Part shown: in pieces, positions 1 through 10,376 of the stretch | How the letters are laid out: the number at the start of each line of letters is the position of its first letter | Numbering within the stretch: position 1 is the first letter of the stretch | Assembly: GCF_000224785.1 (NCBI RefSeq) | Contig: NZ_AGAV01000013.1 | Coordinates: 1-64,000 of the forward strand | Length of the DNA: 64,000 nt | From: Lentibacillus jeotgali | GTDB lineage: Bacteria; Bacillota; Bacilli; Bacillales; Amphibacillaceae | Reading direction: 5' to 3' | Program-made: the position numbers and the translations under genes | Notes under the pieces: generated by a model | What the model saw: only the letters and a program-made list of their open reading frames with translations | The model's database searches: none | What the model was told of the DNA's origin: nothing

Positions 1-19
1 GTGCTGCAGCCATCATGTA

Positions 20-48
20 TTGTTTAATATAACTGAAGGCATTATAAT
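20..48 (+). promoter_or_regulatory. Likely sigma-A promoter of miaB
   Basis: A -35 hexamer TTGTTT (20-25) and a perfect -10 TATAAT (43-48) are separated by 17 bases. Transcription would begin about 50 bases before the miaB start. Motif recognition only. Confidence 0.55.
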
Positions 49-104
49 GAAATAATGTATAATTATATAGATAAGTGTTTTTATATATGAAAGGAGTTCC
101 AATT

Positions 105-1685
105 ATGAACGAGCAGCAGCGAAAACAGCAGGCGCAAATCAAGCCAGCTGAAAATCCGGCGGACAAAAAATCCGATGCGGATAACATTGAACGGCTTAAA
201 AATACAACCAGTGACGATATGATTGCCAAATATTTTGAAACGACATATGAGCCGCCGAACTTGAATAAAGCAAGGAAACGCGGCCGCGATGATGTGGAGG
301 TCCACTACGATTTCGGGATCCCGGAAGATATGGAAAATATCGGGAAAGGCCGAAAATTTATGATCCGTACATACGGTTGTCAAATGAATGAACATGATAC
401 AGAGGTCATGGCCGGCATTTTGAATGAAATGGGTTATGAATCAACCAATGATACCAAAGACGCGGATATTATTTTGCTGAATACCTGTGCAATCAGGGAA
501 AACGCGGAAAATAAAGTGTTCGGTGAAATCGGTCACTTAAAAGCGCTGAAACGTGAGAAGCCTGATCTGATTCTTGGTGTTTGCGGTTGTATGTCTCAGG
601 AAGAGAAAGTCGTTAACCGGATTATGAAAAAGCATCCGCAAGTTGATTTGATCTTTGGCACCCATAACATCCACCGTCTTCCGCACCTTGTGAAAGAAGC
701 AATGTTCGGCAAGGAAAAAGTGGTGGAAGTTTGGTCCAAGGAAGGCGACATCATTGAAAATCTCCCGAAAGCACGAAAAGGTAAAGTCAAAGCATGGGTT
801 AACATCATGTATGGCTGTGACAAGTTCTGCACGTACTGCATTGTGCCGATGACCCGAGGGAAGGAACGGAGCCGTCTTCCAGAAGATATCATTCAGGAAG
901 TACGCCATTTAACTGCGCAAGGTTATAAGGAAATTACACTGCTTGGCCAGAATGTCAATGCTTACGGCAAGGATTTCGAGGATTCTGATTATGGTCTTGG
1001 CGACTTAATGGATGATCTTCATAAAATTGACATCCCAAGAATCCGGTTTACAACATCACACCCAAGAGATTTTGATGACCGTCTGATAGAGGTACTTGCA
1101 AAAGGCGGAAACCTGCTTGACCATATCCATCTTCCTGTCCAGTCCGGAAGCAGTGAAGTTCTTAAGAAAATGAATCGCAGGTATACACGCGAAGAATATC
1201 TGGAACTGGTTAGAAAAATTCGTGAAGCGATGCCAAATGCGACACTGACAACAGATATTATCGTCGGGTTTCCGAATGAAACGGAAGAACAGTTTGAAGA
1301 AACGATGTCACTCGTTGAAGAGGTTGGTTTTGAATCTGCCTTCACATTTATTTATTCACCCCGGGAAGGTACACCGGCAGCCCGGAAACAGGATGATGTG
1401 CCTGAAGAAGTGAAAAAACAGCGCCTTTACCGTTTGAATGAGCTGGTGAATAAACAATCCGCCGAATCGATGCAACACTATAAGGATAAAGTTGTAAAAG
1501 TTCTTGTCGAGGGTGAGAGCAAAAAGGATCCCGATGTGCTGGCCGGTTATACGGAACGAAACAAATTGGTTAATTTTAGGGCCCCTAAATCATTAATCGG
1601 GAAAATTGTTGATGTGAAAATTACAGAAGCCAGAACATGGTCATTAAACGGTGTCATGGCAGAAACAACAGCAGAGGTGAAATAA
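105..1685 (+). CDS. miaB: tRNA-2-methylthio-N6-dimethylallyladenosine synthase MiaB
   Basis: Radical-SAM methylthiotransferase that adds the 2-methylthio group to i6A37 of tRNAs. The N-terminal MTTase domain shows its cluster cysteines near residues 92 ([10 protein letters not shown]), 128 ([10 protein letters not shown]) and 162 (GCMSQEE). The radical-SAM cluster CxxxCxxC is at about 238-245 (CDKFCTYC). A TRAM-like RNA-binding tail closes the protein, and the 526-residue length is normal for the Gram-positive form. I chose the ATG at 105 because AAAGGAG lies just before it; an upstream GTG at 75 is in frame but has no ribosome site. It is followed after one base by ricA, whose product is needed for MiaB activity in B. 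subtilis, so the two are very likely co-transcribed. Confidence 0.95.
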   Translation: MNEQQRKQQAQIKPAENPADKKSDADNIERLKNTTSDDMIAKYFETTYEPPNLNKARKRGRDDVEVHYDFGIPEDMENIGKGRKFMIRTYGCQMNEHDTEVMAGILNEMGYESTNDTKDADIILLNTCAIRENAENKVFGEIGHLKALKREKPDLILGVCGCMSQEEKVVNRIMKKHPQVDLIFGTHNIHRLPHLVKEAMFGKEKVVEVWSKEGDIIENLPKARKGKVKAWVNIMYGCDKFCTYCIVPMTRGKERSRLPEDIIQEVRHLTAQGYKEITLLGQNVNAYGKDFEDSDYGLGDLMDDLHKIDIPRIRFTTSHPRDFDDRLIEVLAKGGNLLDHIHLPVQSGSSEVLKKMNRRYTREEYLELVRKIREAMPNATLTTDIIVGFPNETEEQFEETMSLVEEVGFESAFTFIYSPREGTPAARKQDDVPEEVKKQRLYRLNELVNKQSAESMQHYKDKVVKVLVEGESKKDPDVLAGYTERNKLVNFRAPKSLIGKIVDVKITEARTWSLNGVMAETTAEVK

Positions 1686-1686
1686 G

Positions 1687-2115
1687 ATGGCAGAATATAC
1701 ACGTAAAGAAATACTGGATGAAGCCAAAAAATTGGCAAACATGCTTGCCAACACTGAGGAAATTGACCGCTTCAAACAGGTCGAAGCGAAAATTAATGAT
1801 AATAAGAAAGTCCAGCAGTTAATCACAAAAATTAAGACATTGCAGAAACAAGCTGTTAACTTTCAGGCATATGGAAAAACGGAAGCACTGAAAAAAGTTG
1901 AAGAAGAAATTGACCGGCTGCATGCTGAAGTGGATGAGATTCCAATTGTTCAGGAATTTAAAGATACCCAGGGCGTTGTTAATGATGTCCTTCAGCTTGT
2001 TTCAGGAACAATCTCACGAGAGGTCACCAATAATGTGATTACCTCAACCGGCGGTGATCTGCTGTCGGGCGAAACCGGTACAAAACTGGAACATAAACAA
2101 ACGAACGAGCAATAA
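1687..2115 (+). CDS. ricA: RicA/YmcA, RicAFT complex subunit
   Basis: Small (142 residues) alpha-helical, charged protein of the YlbF/YmcA family. In B. subtilis RicA joins RicF and RicT; the complex promotes maturation of polycistronic mRNAs by RNase Y, supports competence, biofilm and sporulation, and is required for MiaB-dependent tRNA modification. Family marks seen here are the LQKQAVN segment and the C-terminal TSTGGDLLSGETG block. The gene starts one base after miaB, in the same order as B. subtilis ymcB-ymcA-cotE. The sequence contains no cysteine, so any iron-sulfur ligands must come from its partners. The 267 bases before cotE hold only a weak hairpin (about 2202-2236). Confidence 0.93.
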   Translation: MAEYTRKEILDEAKKLANMLANTEEIDRFKQVEAKINDNKKVQQLITKIKTLQKQAVNFQAYGKTEALKKVEEEIDRLHAEVDEIPIVQEFKDTQGVVNDVLQLVSGTISREVTNNVITSTGGDLLSGETGTKLEHKQTNEQ

Positions 2116-2382
2116 ACAAAGAGGCTCGAATATAACGAAAACAACCCACTTTAAAGACGAATCATTAACTGCTTTAGCGGAGTATATTTCCGGAGCGGGT
2201 TAGATCACTGTTCATACTTTCTAGTTAGTGATTTTAATTGTATAAAACCCTTTTTCCCAGCTCCTTTTTCTGTAACTTTTCGGGAAAACTTCGATCGTCT
2301 TTTCTTCTTTGCTCATTTCGTCATGCACTTTAGGTATTTGTCTTGCATAATATGACTATGAGTAAAAGGAGGTAACGAAGAT

Positions 2383-2949
2383 ATGTCTTTTCTTGAACAT
2401 GATTATAGAGAAATTATAACGAAAGCGGTTTGCGGCAAAGGAAGAAAGTTTACGCAGGCAACACACCATGTATCGCCATCACATAGACCTTCCAGTATAC
2501 TCGGCTGCTGGGTGATTAACCATTTGTACCATGCCAGGAAAAAATCAGAGGATACGGTGGAAATCAGCGGAAGCTATGATATTAACATCTGGTATTCGTA
2601 CAATGATAATACTAAAACAGAAGTGGTCACCGAGCGTGTGACGTATACTGACTATGTCCCACTCTCAGTTAAAGATGACAACTGCTTAAATGATGATTAC
2701 GATGTTATTGCTAAAGTGGTCCAGCAGCCTAACTGCCTGGAATGTGAAATTGCCCATCATGGTAATAAAATCGTAGTAGATGTTGAGCGCGAATTTGTTG
2801 TGCAAATTATCGGCGAGACAAAAGTTGCTGTTAAGGTAGATCCAAAAGGTCACACATTTGATGACGACGATGACTGGGGCTTTGATATTACAGATGATGA
2901 ACTGAGTGATGTAGAGCCGGACTTTGTAGACAGTAAGGATAAGGATTAA
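2383..2949 (+). CDS. cotE: Outer spore coat morphogenetic protein CotE
   Basis: CotE directs assembly of the outer spore coat around the forespore. The 188-residue product has the usual family length, the N-terminal [15 protein letters not shown] segment, a central beta-rich region ([12 protein letters not shown]) and the strongly acidic C-terminal tail ([17 protein letters not shown]) typical of the family. AAAGGAGG lies 11 bases before the ATG. It sits between ricA and mutS as in B. subtilis. A GCATAATAT element about 35 bases upstream could be part of a sporulation sigma-E or sigma-K -10 region, but I cannot see a convincing -35. Confidence 0.95.
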   Translation: MSFLEHDYREIITKAVCGKGRKFTQATHHVSPSHRPSSILGCWVINHLYHARKKSEDTVEISGSYDINIWYSYNDNTKTEVVTERVTYTDYVPLSVKDDNCLNDDYDVIAKVVQQPNCLECEIAHHGNKIVVDVEREFVVQIIGETKVAVKVDPKGHTFDDDDDWGFDITDDELSDVEPDFVDSKDKD

Positions 2950-2953
2950 TCAG

Positions 2954-2986
2954 CTTACGAGAGGTAACACTCTCGTAAGTTTTTTT
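2954..2986 (+). terminator. Rho-independent terminator of cotE
   Basis: A 10-bp perfect stem CTTACGAGAG/CTCTCGTAAG (2954-2963, 2970-2979) with a 6-base loop is followed by seven T residues. Confidence 0.9.
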
Positions 2987-3018
2987 ACCTGCCGCATTCG
3001 TCCTGGTCCGGCAATATA

Positions 3019-3027
3019 TGCTATAAT
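3019..3027 (+). promoter_or_regulatory. Extended -10 promoter of mutSL
   Basis: TGCTATAAT is an extended -10 (TGn plus a perfect TATAAT at 3022-3027). No good -35 is visible 17 bases upstream, as is common for TGn promoters. It lies between the cotE terminator and mutS. Confidence 0.45.
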
Positions 3028-3062
3028 ATAACAATATATCGCAAGTTTTTGGAGGACTCATT

Positions 3063-5633
3063 ATGGCTAAATATACACCAATGATGGAGCAATATTTGAA
3101 AATTAAAGCTGAGCACAAAGATGCTTTTTTGTTTTTCCGGCTGGGCGATTTTTATGAAATGTTTTTTGATGATGCGACGCTCGCTGCACGGGAATTGGAA
3201 ATCACTCTGACCAAACGGGATGGTGGAAAAGAAGAACCGACCCCGATGTGTGGTGTGCCATACCATTCCGCGGCCAACTATATTAAAAACTTAATTGATA
3301 AAGGGTATAAAGTTGCTATTTGTGAACAGGTAGAGGATCCTAAAATAGCAAAAGGCGTCGTCAAACGGGAGGTTGTACAGCTGATCACTCCCGGGACCGT
3401 GATGGAAAGCAATATGCTCGAGGAGCACGATAATAACTATATTGCCAGTCTTTCGCATTTTGATGATGGTTCTTATGTGATCATCTATAATGATTTGTCG
3501 GTCGGCGAGAATAATATTGCGCTCATTCCTGGGGGATGGGATGCCGTCATGCATGAGCTGTATAATCAGCCAATAAAAGAGATTGTTATTGCATCAGACC
3601 TTCCTGATACACTAAAAGAAGATTTGCACAAAAAATTAAATATCACATTATCGTATCAGGATGAGACAACCTTTAATGCAGAGTACCGCAGTTTATGCGC
3701 GAATCTGAATGATGAGCGTCTTGTACAAGCATTCAGCCGGCTTCTGAATTACATAGAGGATACACAGAAACGCTCGCTTGATCATTTGCAGCCTGCTCAG
3801 GTTATCAAATTGGACAACTATTTATCACTGGATATGTACTCGAAACGAAATTTGGAATTGACGGAGACCATCATGAAAAAGGGAAAACATGGGAGTCTTT
3901 TGTGGGTGCTCGACCAGACCGTCACGGCAATGGGATCGCGCATGCTCAAAAAATGGCTTGACCGCCCGCTGTTAAATCATCAGGAAATAGAGGGGCGGTT
4001 TGATACCGTTGAAGGTTTTCTGCAAGGTTTTATGGAACGTGATACATTACGTGAGACACTTAAATCAGTATATGATCTGGAACGGCTCGCCGGAAGGGTT
4101 GCTTACGGAAATGTCAACGCTCGTGATCTTATTCAGTTGAAACAATCGCTTGAAAAAATCCCTGAACTAAAAGCGGTTTTAACACAGTTTGATAAAGAAA
4201 AAATCATGGAATTAAGCGATAAACTCTCATTTCCGGAAAAGCTCACTTCACTGCTTTCCTCAAGTCTGAAGGATGATCCGCCTGTTTCCATTACTGAAGG
4301 ATCGATCATTAAGGATGGGTACCATGACAAACTTGATACGTATCGTGAGGCATCCCGAAACGGGAAGCAATGGATTGCAGAATTGGAACAGAAGGAAAAG
4401 CAGGAAACGAATATCAAATCTCTAAAAATCGGGTATAACCGTGTTTTCGGTTATTACATTGAGGTGACCAAAGCCAATTTGCACTTGCTGCCTGAAGAGA
4501 GATATGAGCGGAAGCAGACGCTTGCAAACGCCGAACGCTATATAACCCCCGAGTTAAAGGAAAAAGAACAGCTGATTTTGGAAGCAGAGGAACAAAGTGT
4601 TGATCTTGAGTATAACTTGTTTCTGGAAATCCGGGATCAGGTAAGGGAGCATATTCCGGAAATTCAGTATTTAGCGGAAGTAGTCAGCCAAATCGATGTA
4701 CTCCAGGGATTTGCAACGGTCAGTGAAGCAAACCAGTATAAACGGCCTGAATTTTCCAAGAATCGATTAGCGATTAAAAATGGACGTCATCCGGTTGTTG
4801 AGCAAGTCATGAAAAATGATGCATTTGTCCCGAATGATATTTTACTAGACCAAGAGACTTCCATTCTGCTGATTACCGGCCCGAATATGTCTGGAAAAAG
4901 CACATATATGCGACAGCTTGCCTTAACAGTGATTATGGGGCAAATCGGCTGCTTTGTCCCGTGTGAAGAAGCTGAACTGCTGTTGTTCGATCAAATTTTT
5001 ACGCGAATTGGAGCAGCGGATGATCTCGTATCAGGCCAAAGTACGTTCATGGTTGAGATGCTCGAAGCCAATCATGCCATCGCCAATGCCACTGAAAACA
5101 GTCTGATTCTGCTGGATGAAATCGGGCGGGGGACAAGCACATATGATGGCATGGCACTGGCGCAGGCTCTTGTGGAACATATTCATAATCAAATTCATGC
5201 CAAGACGGTATTTTCAACCCATTATCATGAACTCACAGCACTCGAGGATTCCCTCGACAGATTGAAAAATATTCACGTCCGGGCAGAAGAATATGAGGGC
5301 AATGTCGTTTTCCTTCATCAGGTGAAAGATGGCGCCGCTGATCAAAGCTATGGCATTCATGTAGCAAAGTTGGCTGAGCTTCCGTCGCCGTTGATTGAAC
5401 GGGCAAACACCATTTTGCGTCAACTGGAAAGTAACAATGAGTCAAATGCGGTCGAGGCCGGACAGCTATCATTTTTTGCGGAGACAGAACAAGCGAAACC
5501 GAATAAAAATCAGGTCAGCCAATCAACAGCCAATGTGGTAAAGGATTTAAAAGATATGAATCTATTTGAAATGACGCCAATGGATGCTATGAACGCATTA
5601 TACCAGCTGCAGAAACAAGCGAAAGAAGACTAG
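3063..5633 (+). CDS. mutS: DNA mismatch repair protein MutS
   Basis: Mismatch-recognition ATPase of post-replicative repair, 856 residues. The mismatch-binding Phe-Tyr-Glu is in FRLGDFYEMFFDDA near residue 30, and the Walker A loop GPNMSGKST is at about 605-613. The Walker B/signature region includes LLDEIGRGTSTYDG, followed by the STHYHELT switch. A QLSFF motif near the C-terminus matches the clamp-binding motif of Gram-positive MutS. A good ribosome site (GGAGGA) precedes the ATG. It forms an operon with mutL 18 bases downstream. Confidence 0.98.
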   Translation: MAKYTPMMEQYLKIKAEHKDAFLFFRLGDFYEMFFDDATLAARELEITLTKRDGGKEEPTPMCGVPYHSAANYIKNLIDKGYKVAICEQVEDPKIAKGVVKREVVQLITPGTVMESNMLEEHDNNYIASLSHFDDGSYVIIYNDLSVGENNIALIPGGWDAVMHELYNQPIKEIVIASDLPDTLKEDLHKKLNITLSYQDETTFNAEYRSLCANLNDERLVQAFSRLLNYIEDTQKRSLDHLQPAQVIKLDNYLSLDMYSKRNLELTETIMKKGKHGSLLWVLDQTVTAMGSRMLKKWLDRPLLNHQEIEGRFDTVEGFLQGFMERDTLRETLKSVYDLERLAGRVAYGNVNARDLIQLKQSLEKIPELKAVLTQFDKEKIMELSDKLSFPEKLTSLLSSSLKDDPPVSITEGSIIKDGYHDKLDTYREASRNGKQWIAELEQKEKQETNIKSLKIGYNRVFGYYIEVTKANLHLLPEERYERKQTLANAERYITPELKEKEQLILEAEEQSVDLEYNLFLEIRDQVREHIPEIQYLAEVVSQIDVLQGFATVSEANQYKRPEFSKNRLAIKNGRHPVVEQVMKNDAFVPNDILLDQETSILLITGPNMSGKSTYMRQLALTVIMGQIGCFVPCEEAELLLFDQIFTRIGAADDLVSGQSTFMVEMLEANHAIANATENSLILLDEIGRGTSTYDGMALAQALVEHIHNQIHAKTVFSTHYHELTALEDSLDRLKNIHVRAEEYEGNVVFLHQVKDGAADQSYGIHVAKLAELPSPLIERANTILRQLESNNESNAVEAGQLSFFAETEQAKPNKNQVSQSTANVVKDLKDMNLFEMTPMDAMNALYQLQKQAKED

Positions 5634-5651
5634 AATGAAAGGACTGTTTCC

Positions 5652-7505
5652 ATGGGAATTTTCCAAATGCCTGATGCACTCGCCAATAAAATAGCTGCCG
5701 GGGAAGTGGTGGAACGTCCTGCTTCAGTTGTTAAAGAATTAATTGAGAACAGTATTGATGCCAATAGCTCATGGATCAAGGTTGAAGTGGAAGAAGCCGG
5801 ACTCCAAAAAATAAAAGTGACTGATAATGGCAATGGCATGCCTGAAGCTGATGCCGAGAAAGCTTTTTTGCGTCATGCAACAAGCAAGATCAAAGATGAA
5901 ACGGATTTATTCCGCGTGAACACACTGGGTTTTAGAGGAGAGGCGCTGGCGAGTATTGCGGCAGTCAGCAGAATGTCAGTTAAAACATCAGAAGGTGACA
6001 GTGCCGGTACACTGCTGTCGATTGAAGGTGGTGTGGTGACGGATCGGACAAAAAGTGATGCACGCCAGGGAACAGAAATTGTTGTTGAAGATTTATTTTT
6101 TAACACACCTGCCCGGTTGAAATATATGAAAACCATTCATACCGAACTGGGTCATATTACCGATTTGTTAAACCGTCTGGCATTGTCGCACCCTTCCATT
6201 CGTTTTGAGGTCGTGCATAATGGAAAGCAGCTGTTTAATACGGCAGGGACCGGTGACATGCTGCAAGTTATCAGTCAGGTATATGGCATGAGTGTTGCCA
6301 GAAAGATGCTACCGGTTAAACATGAAACACTGGATTTCTCCATTGAAGGGTATATCGCTAAACCCGAAGTCACCAGAGCTTCACGAAACTACATTTCAAC
6401 AATTGTTAATGGCAGATACATCAAAAGCATGCAACTGACGCAGGCCATTATTAGAGGTTATCATACATTACTTCCGATTGGACGCTCCCCGCTTGTTGTG
6501 CTGGCAATTGAAATGGATCCGGTTTTAGTTGATGTTAATGTTCATCCGACCAAGCTGGAAGTACGTTTCAGCAAAGACAAGGCGTTATTTACAGCAATTG
6601 AAGAAACAATTCAGGCCGCTTTCAGAAATGCATCGCTTATCCCGGAGATGGAACAGAAACATCCCGAAAAATATCCAAAGAGTGTTCAGAACAGCATGCA
6701 ATTTTATGAATCCGAACCTAAAACAGCCTCATGGCAAAATACGCAGCAAGTAAATGAACCCAGCCCGGTAATTGGCCAAAGTCCGAAGACTAACCAGGAA
6801 ACTGAACAAATATTTGAACGTGATCCTAAAACGTCAATTGACGATACCCCGGATAACAACTCAGCCGATCCGGTCGATGCAGCTATCGTAACCGAACAAG
6901 GGGAAACCAGCACACGCCGGGAGCGGGTACCAGTCATGTATCCAATCGGCCAGCTTCATGGGACCTATATTCTGGCACAAAATGAAAACGGCTTTTATAT
7001 GATAGACCAGCATGCTGCTCAGGAGCGGATCAAATTTGAACGCTTCCGAAAAAAATTGGGACAAACAGCAAATGAACTCCAGGAATTATTGATTCCATTA
7101 ACATTTGATTTTTCCAAACAGGAATCAATCTTTATAGACCATCATATGAAGGAACTTGAGAAAGTCGGGCTGTTTTTTGAACCGTTCGGAAATCAGACGT
7201 ATATCATCCGCTCACATCCAAATTGGTTCCCGAAAGGCTTTGAGGAAGAGGTTATCAGGGAAATGATCGAACAGATTATGCAACATGAGAAAGTCGACGT
7301 GGAAATGATCAGGGAAGACGCTGCTGCTTTAATGTCGTGCAAGCGTTCGATCAAGGCAAACCATCATTTAAACCAGGATGATATGTTCAGGCTGTTGGAA
7401 GATTTGCGAAAATCATCCGACCCGTTTACCTGTCCACATGGAAGACCCGTTATTATTCACTTTTCTTCTTATGAACTGGAAAAAATGTTTAAACGGGTCA
7501 TGTAA
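5652..7505 (+). CDS. mutL: DNA mismatch repair endonuclease MutL
   Basis: GHKL ATPase that links MutS to strand nicking, 617 residues. The N-terminal ATPase domain shows [16 protein letters not shown] and [10 protein letters not shown] variable proline- and glutamine-rich linker spans about 330-425. The C-terminal endonuclease domain has the metal-binding motif [12 protein letters not shown] (about 450-461) and CPHGRP (about 594), so this is the nicking type of MutL found in organisms lacking MutH and Dam. The clamp-interaction region QELLIPLTF is also visible. Co-transcribed with mutS. Confidence 0.97.
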   Translation: MGIFQMPDALANKIAAGEVVERPASVVKELIENSIDANSSWIKVEVEEAGLQKIKVTDNGNGMPEADAEKAFLRHATSKIKDETDLFRVNTLGFRGEALASIAAVSRMSVKTSEGDSAGTLLSIEGGVVTDRTKSDARQGTEIVVEDLFFNTPARLKYMKTIHTELGHITDLLNRLALSHPSIRFEVVHNGKQLFNTAGTGDMLQVISQVYGMSVARKMLPVKHETLDFSIEGYIAKPEVTRASRNYISTIVNGRYIKSMQLTQAIIRGYHTLLPIGRSPLVVLAIEMDPVLVDVNVHPTKLEVRFSKDKALFTAIEETIQAAFRNASLIPEMEQKHPEKYPKSVQNSMQFYESEPKTASWQNTQQVNEPSPVIGQSPKTNQETEQIFERDPKTSIDDTPDNNSADPVDAAIVTEQGETSTRRERVPVMYPIGQLHGTYILAQNENGFYMIDQHAAQERIKFERFRKKLGQTANELQELLIPLTFDFSKQESIFIDHHMKELEKVGLFFEPFGNQTYIIRSHPNWFPKGFEEEVIREMIEQIMQHEKVDVEMIREDAAALMSCKRSIKANHHLNQDDMFRLLEDLRKSSDPFTCPHGRPVIIHFSSYELEKMFKRVM

Positions 7506-7511
7506 ATGTAT
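7487..7511 (+). promoter_or_regulatory. Possible sigma-B promoter of dps
   Basis: GTTTAA (7487-7492), a 13-base spacer and ATGTAT (7506-7511) resemble the general-stress consensus GTTTAA-N12..14-GGGTAT, with a perfect -35 and a 4/6 match at -10. The site overlaps the mutL stop. B. subtilis dps is sigma-B dependent. Weak evidence. Confidence 0.3.
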
Positions 7512-7563
7512 AAATTGGACACCCCTCGTAAAAACTAATTGAGATGAATGCGAGGTGCTGTCT

Positions 7564-8013
7564 GTGGATAATCAAAAGCTTATCAATTTTCTAAATCAGA
7601 CGTTATCCAATTACTTTGTCATGTATGTAAAACTTCATCGTTATCATTGGTTTATCCAGGGAAGACATTTCTTTCAATTACATGGTGTATTTGAAGACAT
7701 GTATAACACCATGGCTGAAGACCTGGATGAAATTGCAGAAAGAGTGTTAATGATTGATGGCAAACCGCTGGCGACGATGACAAAATATATAAAAGAAACA
7801 ACGCTCGCGGAAGCAACGGCTGATGATAAAGAAGATGAAATAACGGCACAATTAGTCGAGGATTACCAGCAGATAATAACAGAAATAAAAGAAGAAGGTA
7901 TTCCGCTCGCTGCCGACAGAAACGATGAACCGACAGTCGATTTGCTTGTAACCCTGCAAAGTAAACTGGAGAAATACGTCTGGATGCTGCAAGCTTATCG
8001 TGCGTATGAATAA
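7564..8013 (+). CDS. dps: Dps-family ferritin-like DNA-protecting protein
   Basis: Dodecameric mini-ferritin that oxidises and stores iron and protects DNA in stress. The ferroxidase-site residues are recognisable in KLHRYHWFIQG (about 23-33) and in HGVFEDMYNTMAEDLDEIAER. At 149 residues it has the normal Dps length. The GTG at 7564 is preferred over the GTG at 7555 because GAGGTG lies six bases before it and the resulting N-terminus (MDNQKLINFLNQ) fits the family. It stands between mutL and miaA, a place where relatives carry other genes. Confidence 0.9.
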   Translation: MDNQKLINFLNQTLSNYFVMYVKLHRYHWFIQGRHFFQLHGVFEDMYNTMAEDLDEIAERVLMIDGKPLATMTKYIKETTLAEATADDKEDEITAQLVEDYQQIITEIKEEGIPLAADRNDEPTVDLLVTLQSKLEKYVWMLQAYRAYE

Positions 8014-8033
8014 AGACAATTAGGGGAATGCTT

Positions 8034-8960
8034 GTGAAACAGAAAGTCATATCAATTGTTGGACCAACCGCAGTAGGAAAAACAAAGCTGAGCATTGATA
8101 TTGCCGGCCGTTTCAACGGAGAGGTCATCAGCGGGGATTCCATGCAGGTCTATAAAGGCTTGGACATTGGGACTGCAAAGGTTACCGAAAAGGAGAGAGA
8201 TGGAATTCCCCATTATATGATTGATATTAAAAATCCTGAAGAACCCTTTTCGGTTGCTGATTATCAGAAACTTGTCCAGCACTACATAGATGAAATAGAT
8301 TCACGTGGTAAATTGCCGATTATTGCAGGTGGAAGCGGTCTGTATATCCAGGCTGCTTTATATGATTATCATTTTTCCAATCAGAGACGAAACGAAAACA
8401 TAACCAGACAGCTGGAAAGCGAGCTTGCTGAACATGGATCTGCTGTCATGCACAGACGTCTGAAGGAGATAGATCCGGATCAGGCTGCAAAAACTCATCC
8501 AAACAACCACAGACGCCTCATCCGCGCGTTAGAAGTCTATGAAACAACCGGGGTCACGATGTCCGAATATCAAAAAAACCAATCAAAGAATTCACCGTAT
8601 CAACCTATTTTTATAGGTTTGGAAATGGATCGTCATCTTTTGTACGAACGAATAAATGACCGTGTCGATCATATGCTGGAAGAAGGGCTTTTGGACGAGG
8701 TCAAATTGCTGTATGAACTTGGCTATGAAAATCACCAGTCGATGCGCGGTATCGGGTACAAGGAGTTTATCCCTTACTTTAAAGGTGAGCAGTCATTTGA
8801 CGATACGGTGAATTTGCTGAAGCGGAATTCCAGGCGTTATGCCAAACGGCAATATACATGGTTTAAAAACAAAATGGATGTTAAATGGTATGCGGTTACA
8901 CCTGAATCGCACGAGGTTATATTTAGAAATATTTTAACTGATTTAGCAGGAATGTTGTAA
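8034..8960 (+). CDS. miaA: tRNA dimethylallyltransferase MiaA
   Basis: Transfers the dimethylallyl group to A37 of tRNAs reading UNN codons, making the substrate of MiaB at the start of this window. The P-loop GPTAVGKT is at residues 10-17, followed by SGDSMQVYKGLDIGTAK and the GGSGLYIQA motif; the C-terminal region has RRYAKRQYTWF. I chose the GTG at 8034 (AGGGGA six bases upstream) over the ATG at 8028, which overlaps that site. hfq follows after 47 bases, the classic miaA-hfq pair. Confidence 0.96.
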   Translation: MKQKVISIVGPTAVGKTKLSIDIAGRFNGEVISGDSMQVYKGLDIGTAKVTEKERDGIPHYMIDIKNPEEPFSVADYQKLVQHYIDEIDSRGKLPIIAGGSGLYIQAALYDYHFSNQRRNENITRQLESELAEHGSAVMHRRLKEIDPDQAAKTHPNNHRRLIRALEVYETTGVTMSEYQKNQSKNSPYQPIFIGLEMDRHLLYERINDRVDHMLEEGLLDEVKLLYELGYENHQSMRGIGYKEFIPYFKGEQSFDDTVNLLKRNSRRYAKRQYTWFKNKMDVKWYAVTPESHEVIFRNILTDLAGML

Positions 8961-9007
8961 AATATATAGAAGTATTTAAATATAGATAGAAAAGAGGAGG
9001 AAATAGA

Positions 9008-9232
9008 ATGGCACAGTCGGTAAACATTCAGGATCAATACTTAAATAAACTCAGAAAGGATCATGTTTCGGTTACAGTATTTCTGACTAATGGCTTTCAG
9101 CTGCGGGGGGTCGTTAAGGCATTTGATAATTTCACAGTATTGCTGGAAACAGACGGGAGACAACAGCTGATTTTCAAACATGCAATCTCCACATTTGCCC
9201 CGGTAAAAAATGTGTCATTGGAAAAGGAATAA
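9008..9232 (+). CDS. hfq: RNA chaperone Hfq
   Basis: Sm-like hexameric RNA-binding protein, 74 residues. Seen are the [21 protein letters not shown] start, the Sm1 segment ending in FDNFTVLLE, and the Sm2 motif LIFKHAIST (KH being the uridine-binding signature). A strong AGAGGAGG site precedes the ATG. It lies directly after miaA and ends at a strong terminator, so the two probably form one unit. Confidence 0.97.
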   Translation: MAQSVNIQDQYLNKLRKDHVSVTVFLTNGFQLRGVVKAFDNFTVLLETDGRQQLIFKHAISTFAPVKNVSLEKE

Positions 9233-9249
9233 TCATAAATGTTGATAAA

Positions 9250-9278
9250 AACGGACGCCTTTCGGGCGTCCGTTTTTT
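9250..9278 (+). terminator. Terminator of miaA-hfq
   Basis: GC-rich stem ACGGACGCC/GGGCGTCCGT with a short TTTC loop, followed by a run of T residues. Confidence 0.9.
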
Positions 9279-9362
9279 ATCCTGTTGTATGTTTGGGTGT
9301 ATGGGCATTTGTCACACCTCATTCTTTCAACACGTATACTATCGTGACGAAGGAGTGATCAT

Positions 9363-10289
9363 GTGGAAACGCAAAAGCATCGAAACAAAAACGGGCAAAT
9401 TAATATTGTACTGCAGGATAAACAGCGTGATGCAACAGCTGACGAAGAAGGCAAAAAGTGCCTAACAGAGAGTAATTCCTTTTCGCATATTGATACTGAA
9501 TTTTCCTCATTCATTGGTATGAAACGATTAAAGCGGACCATCAAAGAGATATATGCAACGATTGTCATCAACGAAAAGCGGAGAGAAATCGGATTGCCCG
9601 GTACAAAACAAGTGCTTCATATGTTGTTTAAAGGCAACCCCGGAACCGGCAAAACGACGGTAGCCCGGAAACTTGCCAGAATGTATTTTGAGATGGATTT
9701 GCTTTCGAAAGGACATTTCATTGAAGCGGAGCGGGCCGATCTGGTCGGCGAGTATATTGGGCAGACAGCGCAGAAAACGCGGGCAGTCATCCAGAAAGCG
9801 ATGGGAGGCGTTTTGTTTATTGACGAAGCATATTCCCTTGCCCGGGGCGGTGAAAAAGACTTCGGCAAAGAAGCAATTGATACATTGGTAAAGCATATGG
9901 AAGACAATCATAATGATTTTGTCCTGATATTGGCTGGTTATCCTTACGAAATGGAGCGTTTCCTGACACTGAATCCCGGTTTGAAATCCAGATTTCCATT
10001 TATATTGGATTTTCAGGATTATGATACAAGTCAGCTTATGAAGATTGCGAAGCAAATGGTTCAAAGCAGGGAATATGAACTGACGAAAGAGGCGGAATGG
10101 AAGCTGCGGACACATTTATATAAACAAAAAAGCCAATCGCAGTACAATTTTTCAAACGCACGGTATATTCGTAATGTGGTTGAGCAATCCATTAGACTTC
10201 ACGCCATGAGGCTATTAACGAGGGAAACATTTTCAGTTAACGATTTGATTTATTTAACCGCTGAGGATTTGTCTCTTGATGCCCAATGA
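9363..10289 (+). CDS. spoVK: Stage V sporulation protein K, AAA ATPase
   Basis: CbbX-like AAA ATPase made in the mother cell and needed for spore maturation. The 308-residue product has Walker A GNPGTGKTT at about 91-99, Walker B GVLFIDEAYSL at about 150 and the arginine-rich GLKSRFPFILDF region. Its first 45 residues are poorly conserved and polar. The GTG start has AAGGAG seven bases upstream. The gene follows hfq and precedes hflX, as in B. subtilis (hfq region-spoVK-ynbA). A sporulation promoter is expected before it, but I do not see one clearly. Confidence 0.93.
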   Translation: METQKHRNKNGQINIVLQDKQRDATADEEGKKCLTESNSFSHIDTEFSSFIGMKRLKRTIKEIYATIVINEKRREIGLPGTKQVLHMLFKGNPGTGKTTVARKLARMYFEMDLLSKGHFIEAERADLVGEYIGQTAQKTRAVIQKAMGGVLFIDEAYSLARGGEKDFGKEAIDTLVKHMEDNHNDFVLILAGYPYEMERFLTLNPGLKSRFPFILDFQDYDTSQLMKIAKQMVQSREYELTKEAEWKLRTHLYKQKSQSQYNFSNARYIRNVVEQSIRLHAMRLLTRETFSVNDLIYLTAEDLSLDAQ

Positions 10290-10296
10290 CATCGAA

Positions 10297-10325
10297 TTGT
10301 AGTGAGAATTGTTATTTGCTATGAT
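10297..10325 (+). promoter_or_regulatory. Sigma-A promoter of hflX-ynbB
   Basis: TTGTAG (10297-10302), 17-base spacer, TATGAT (10320-10325), placed 51 bases before the hflX start. Confidence 0.55.
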
Positions 10326-10376
10326 AAATACTGGATATACTAATTGTTAAGAATGGTTACAGGAAGAGGTTTTGAC

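Noticed and set aside
2116-2382. Small RNA or gene between ricA and cotE
   Set aside because: Only a weak hairpin near 2202-2236 and a possible sporulation -10; no convincing frame or promoter pair.
7652-8143. 163-codon minus-strand frame across dps and the miaA start
   Set aside because: Covers two recognised genes on the other strand; composition unlike a real protein.
9528-10115. 195-codon open frame on the minus strand inside spoVK
   Set aside because: Fully antisense to a well-supported AAA ATPase gene and without a ribosome site; a reading-frame shadow.
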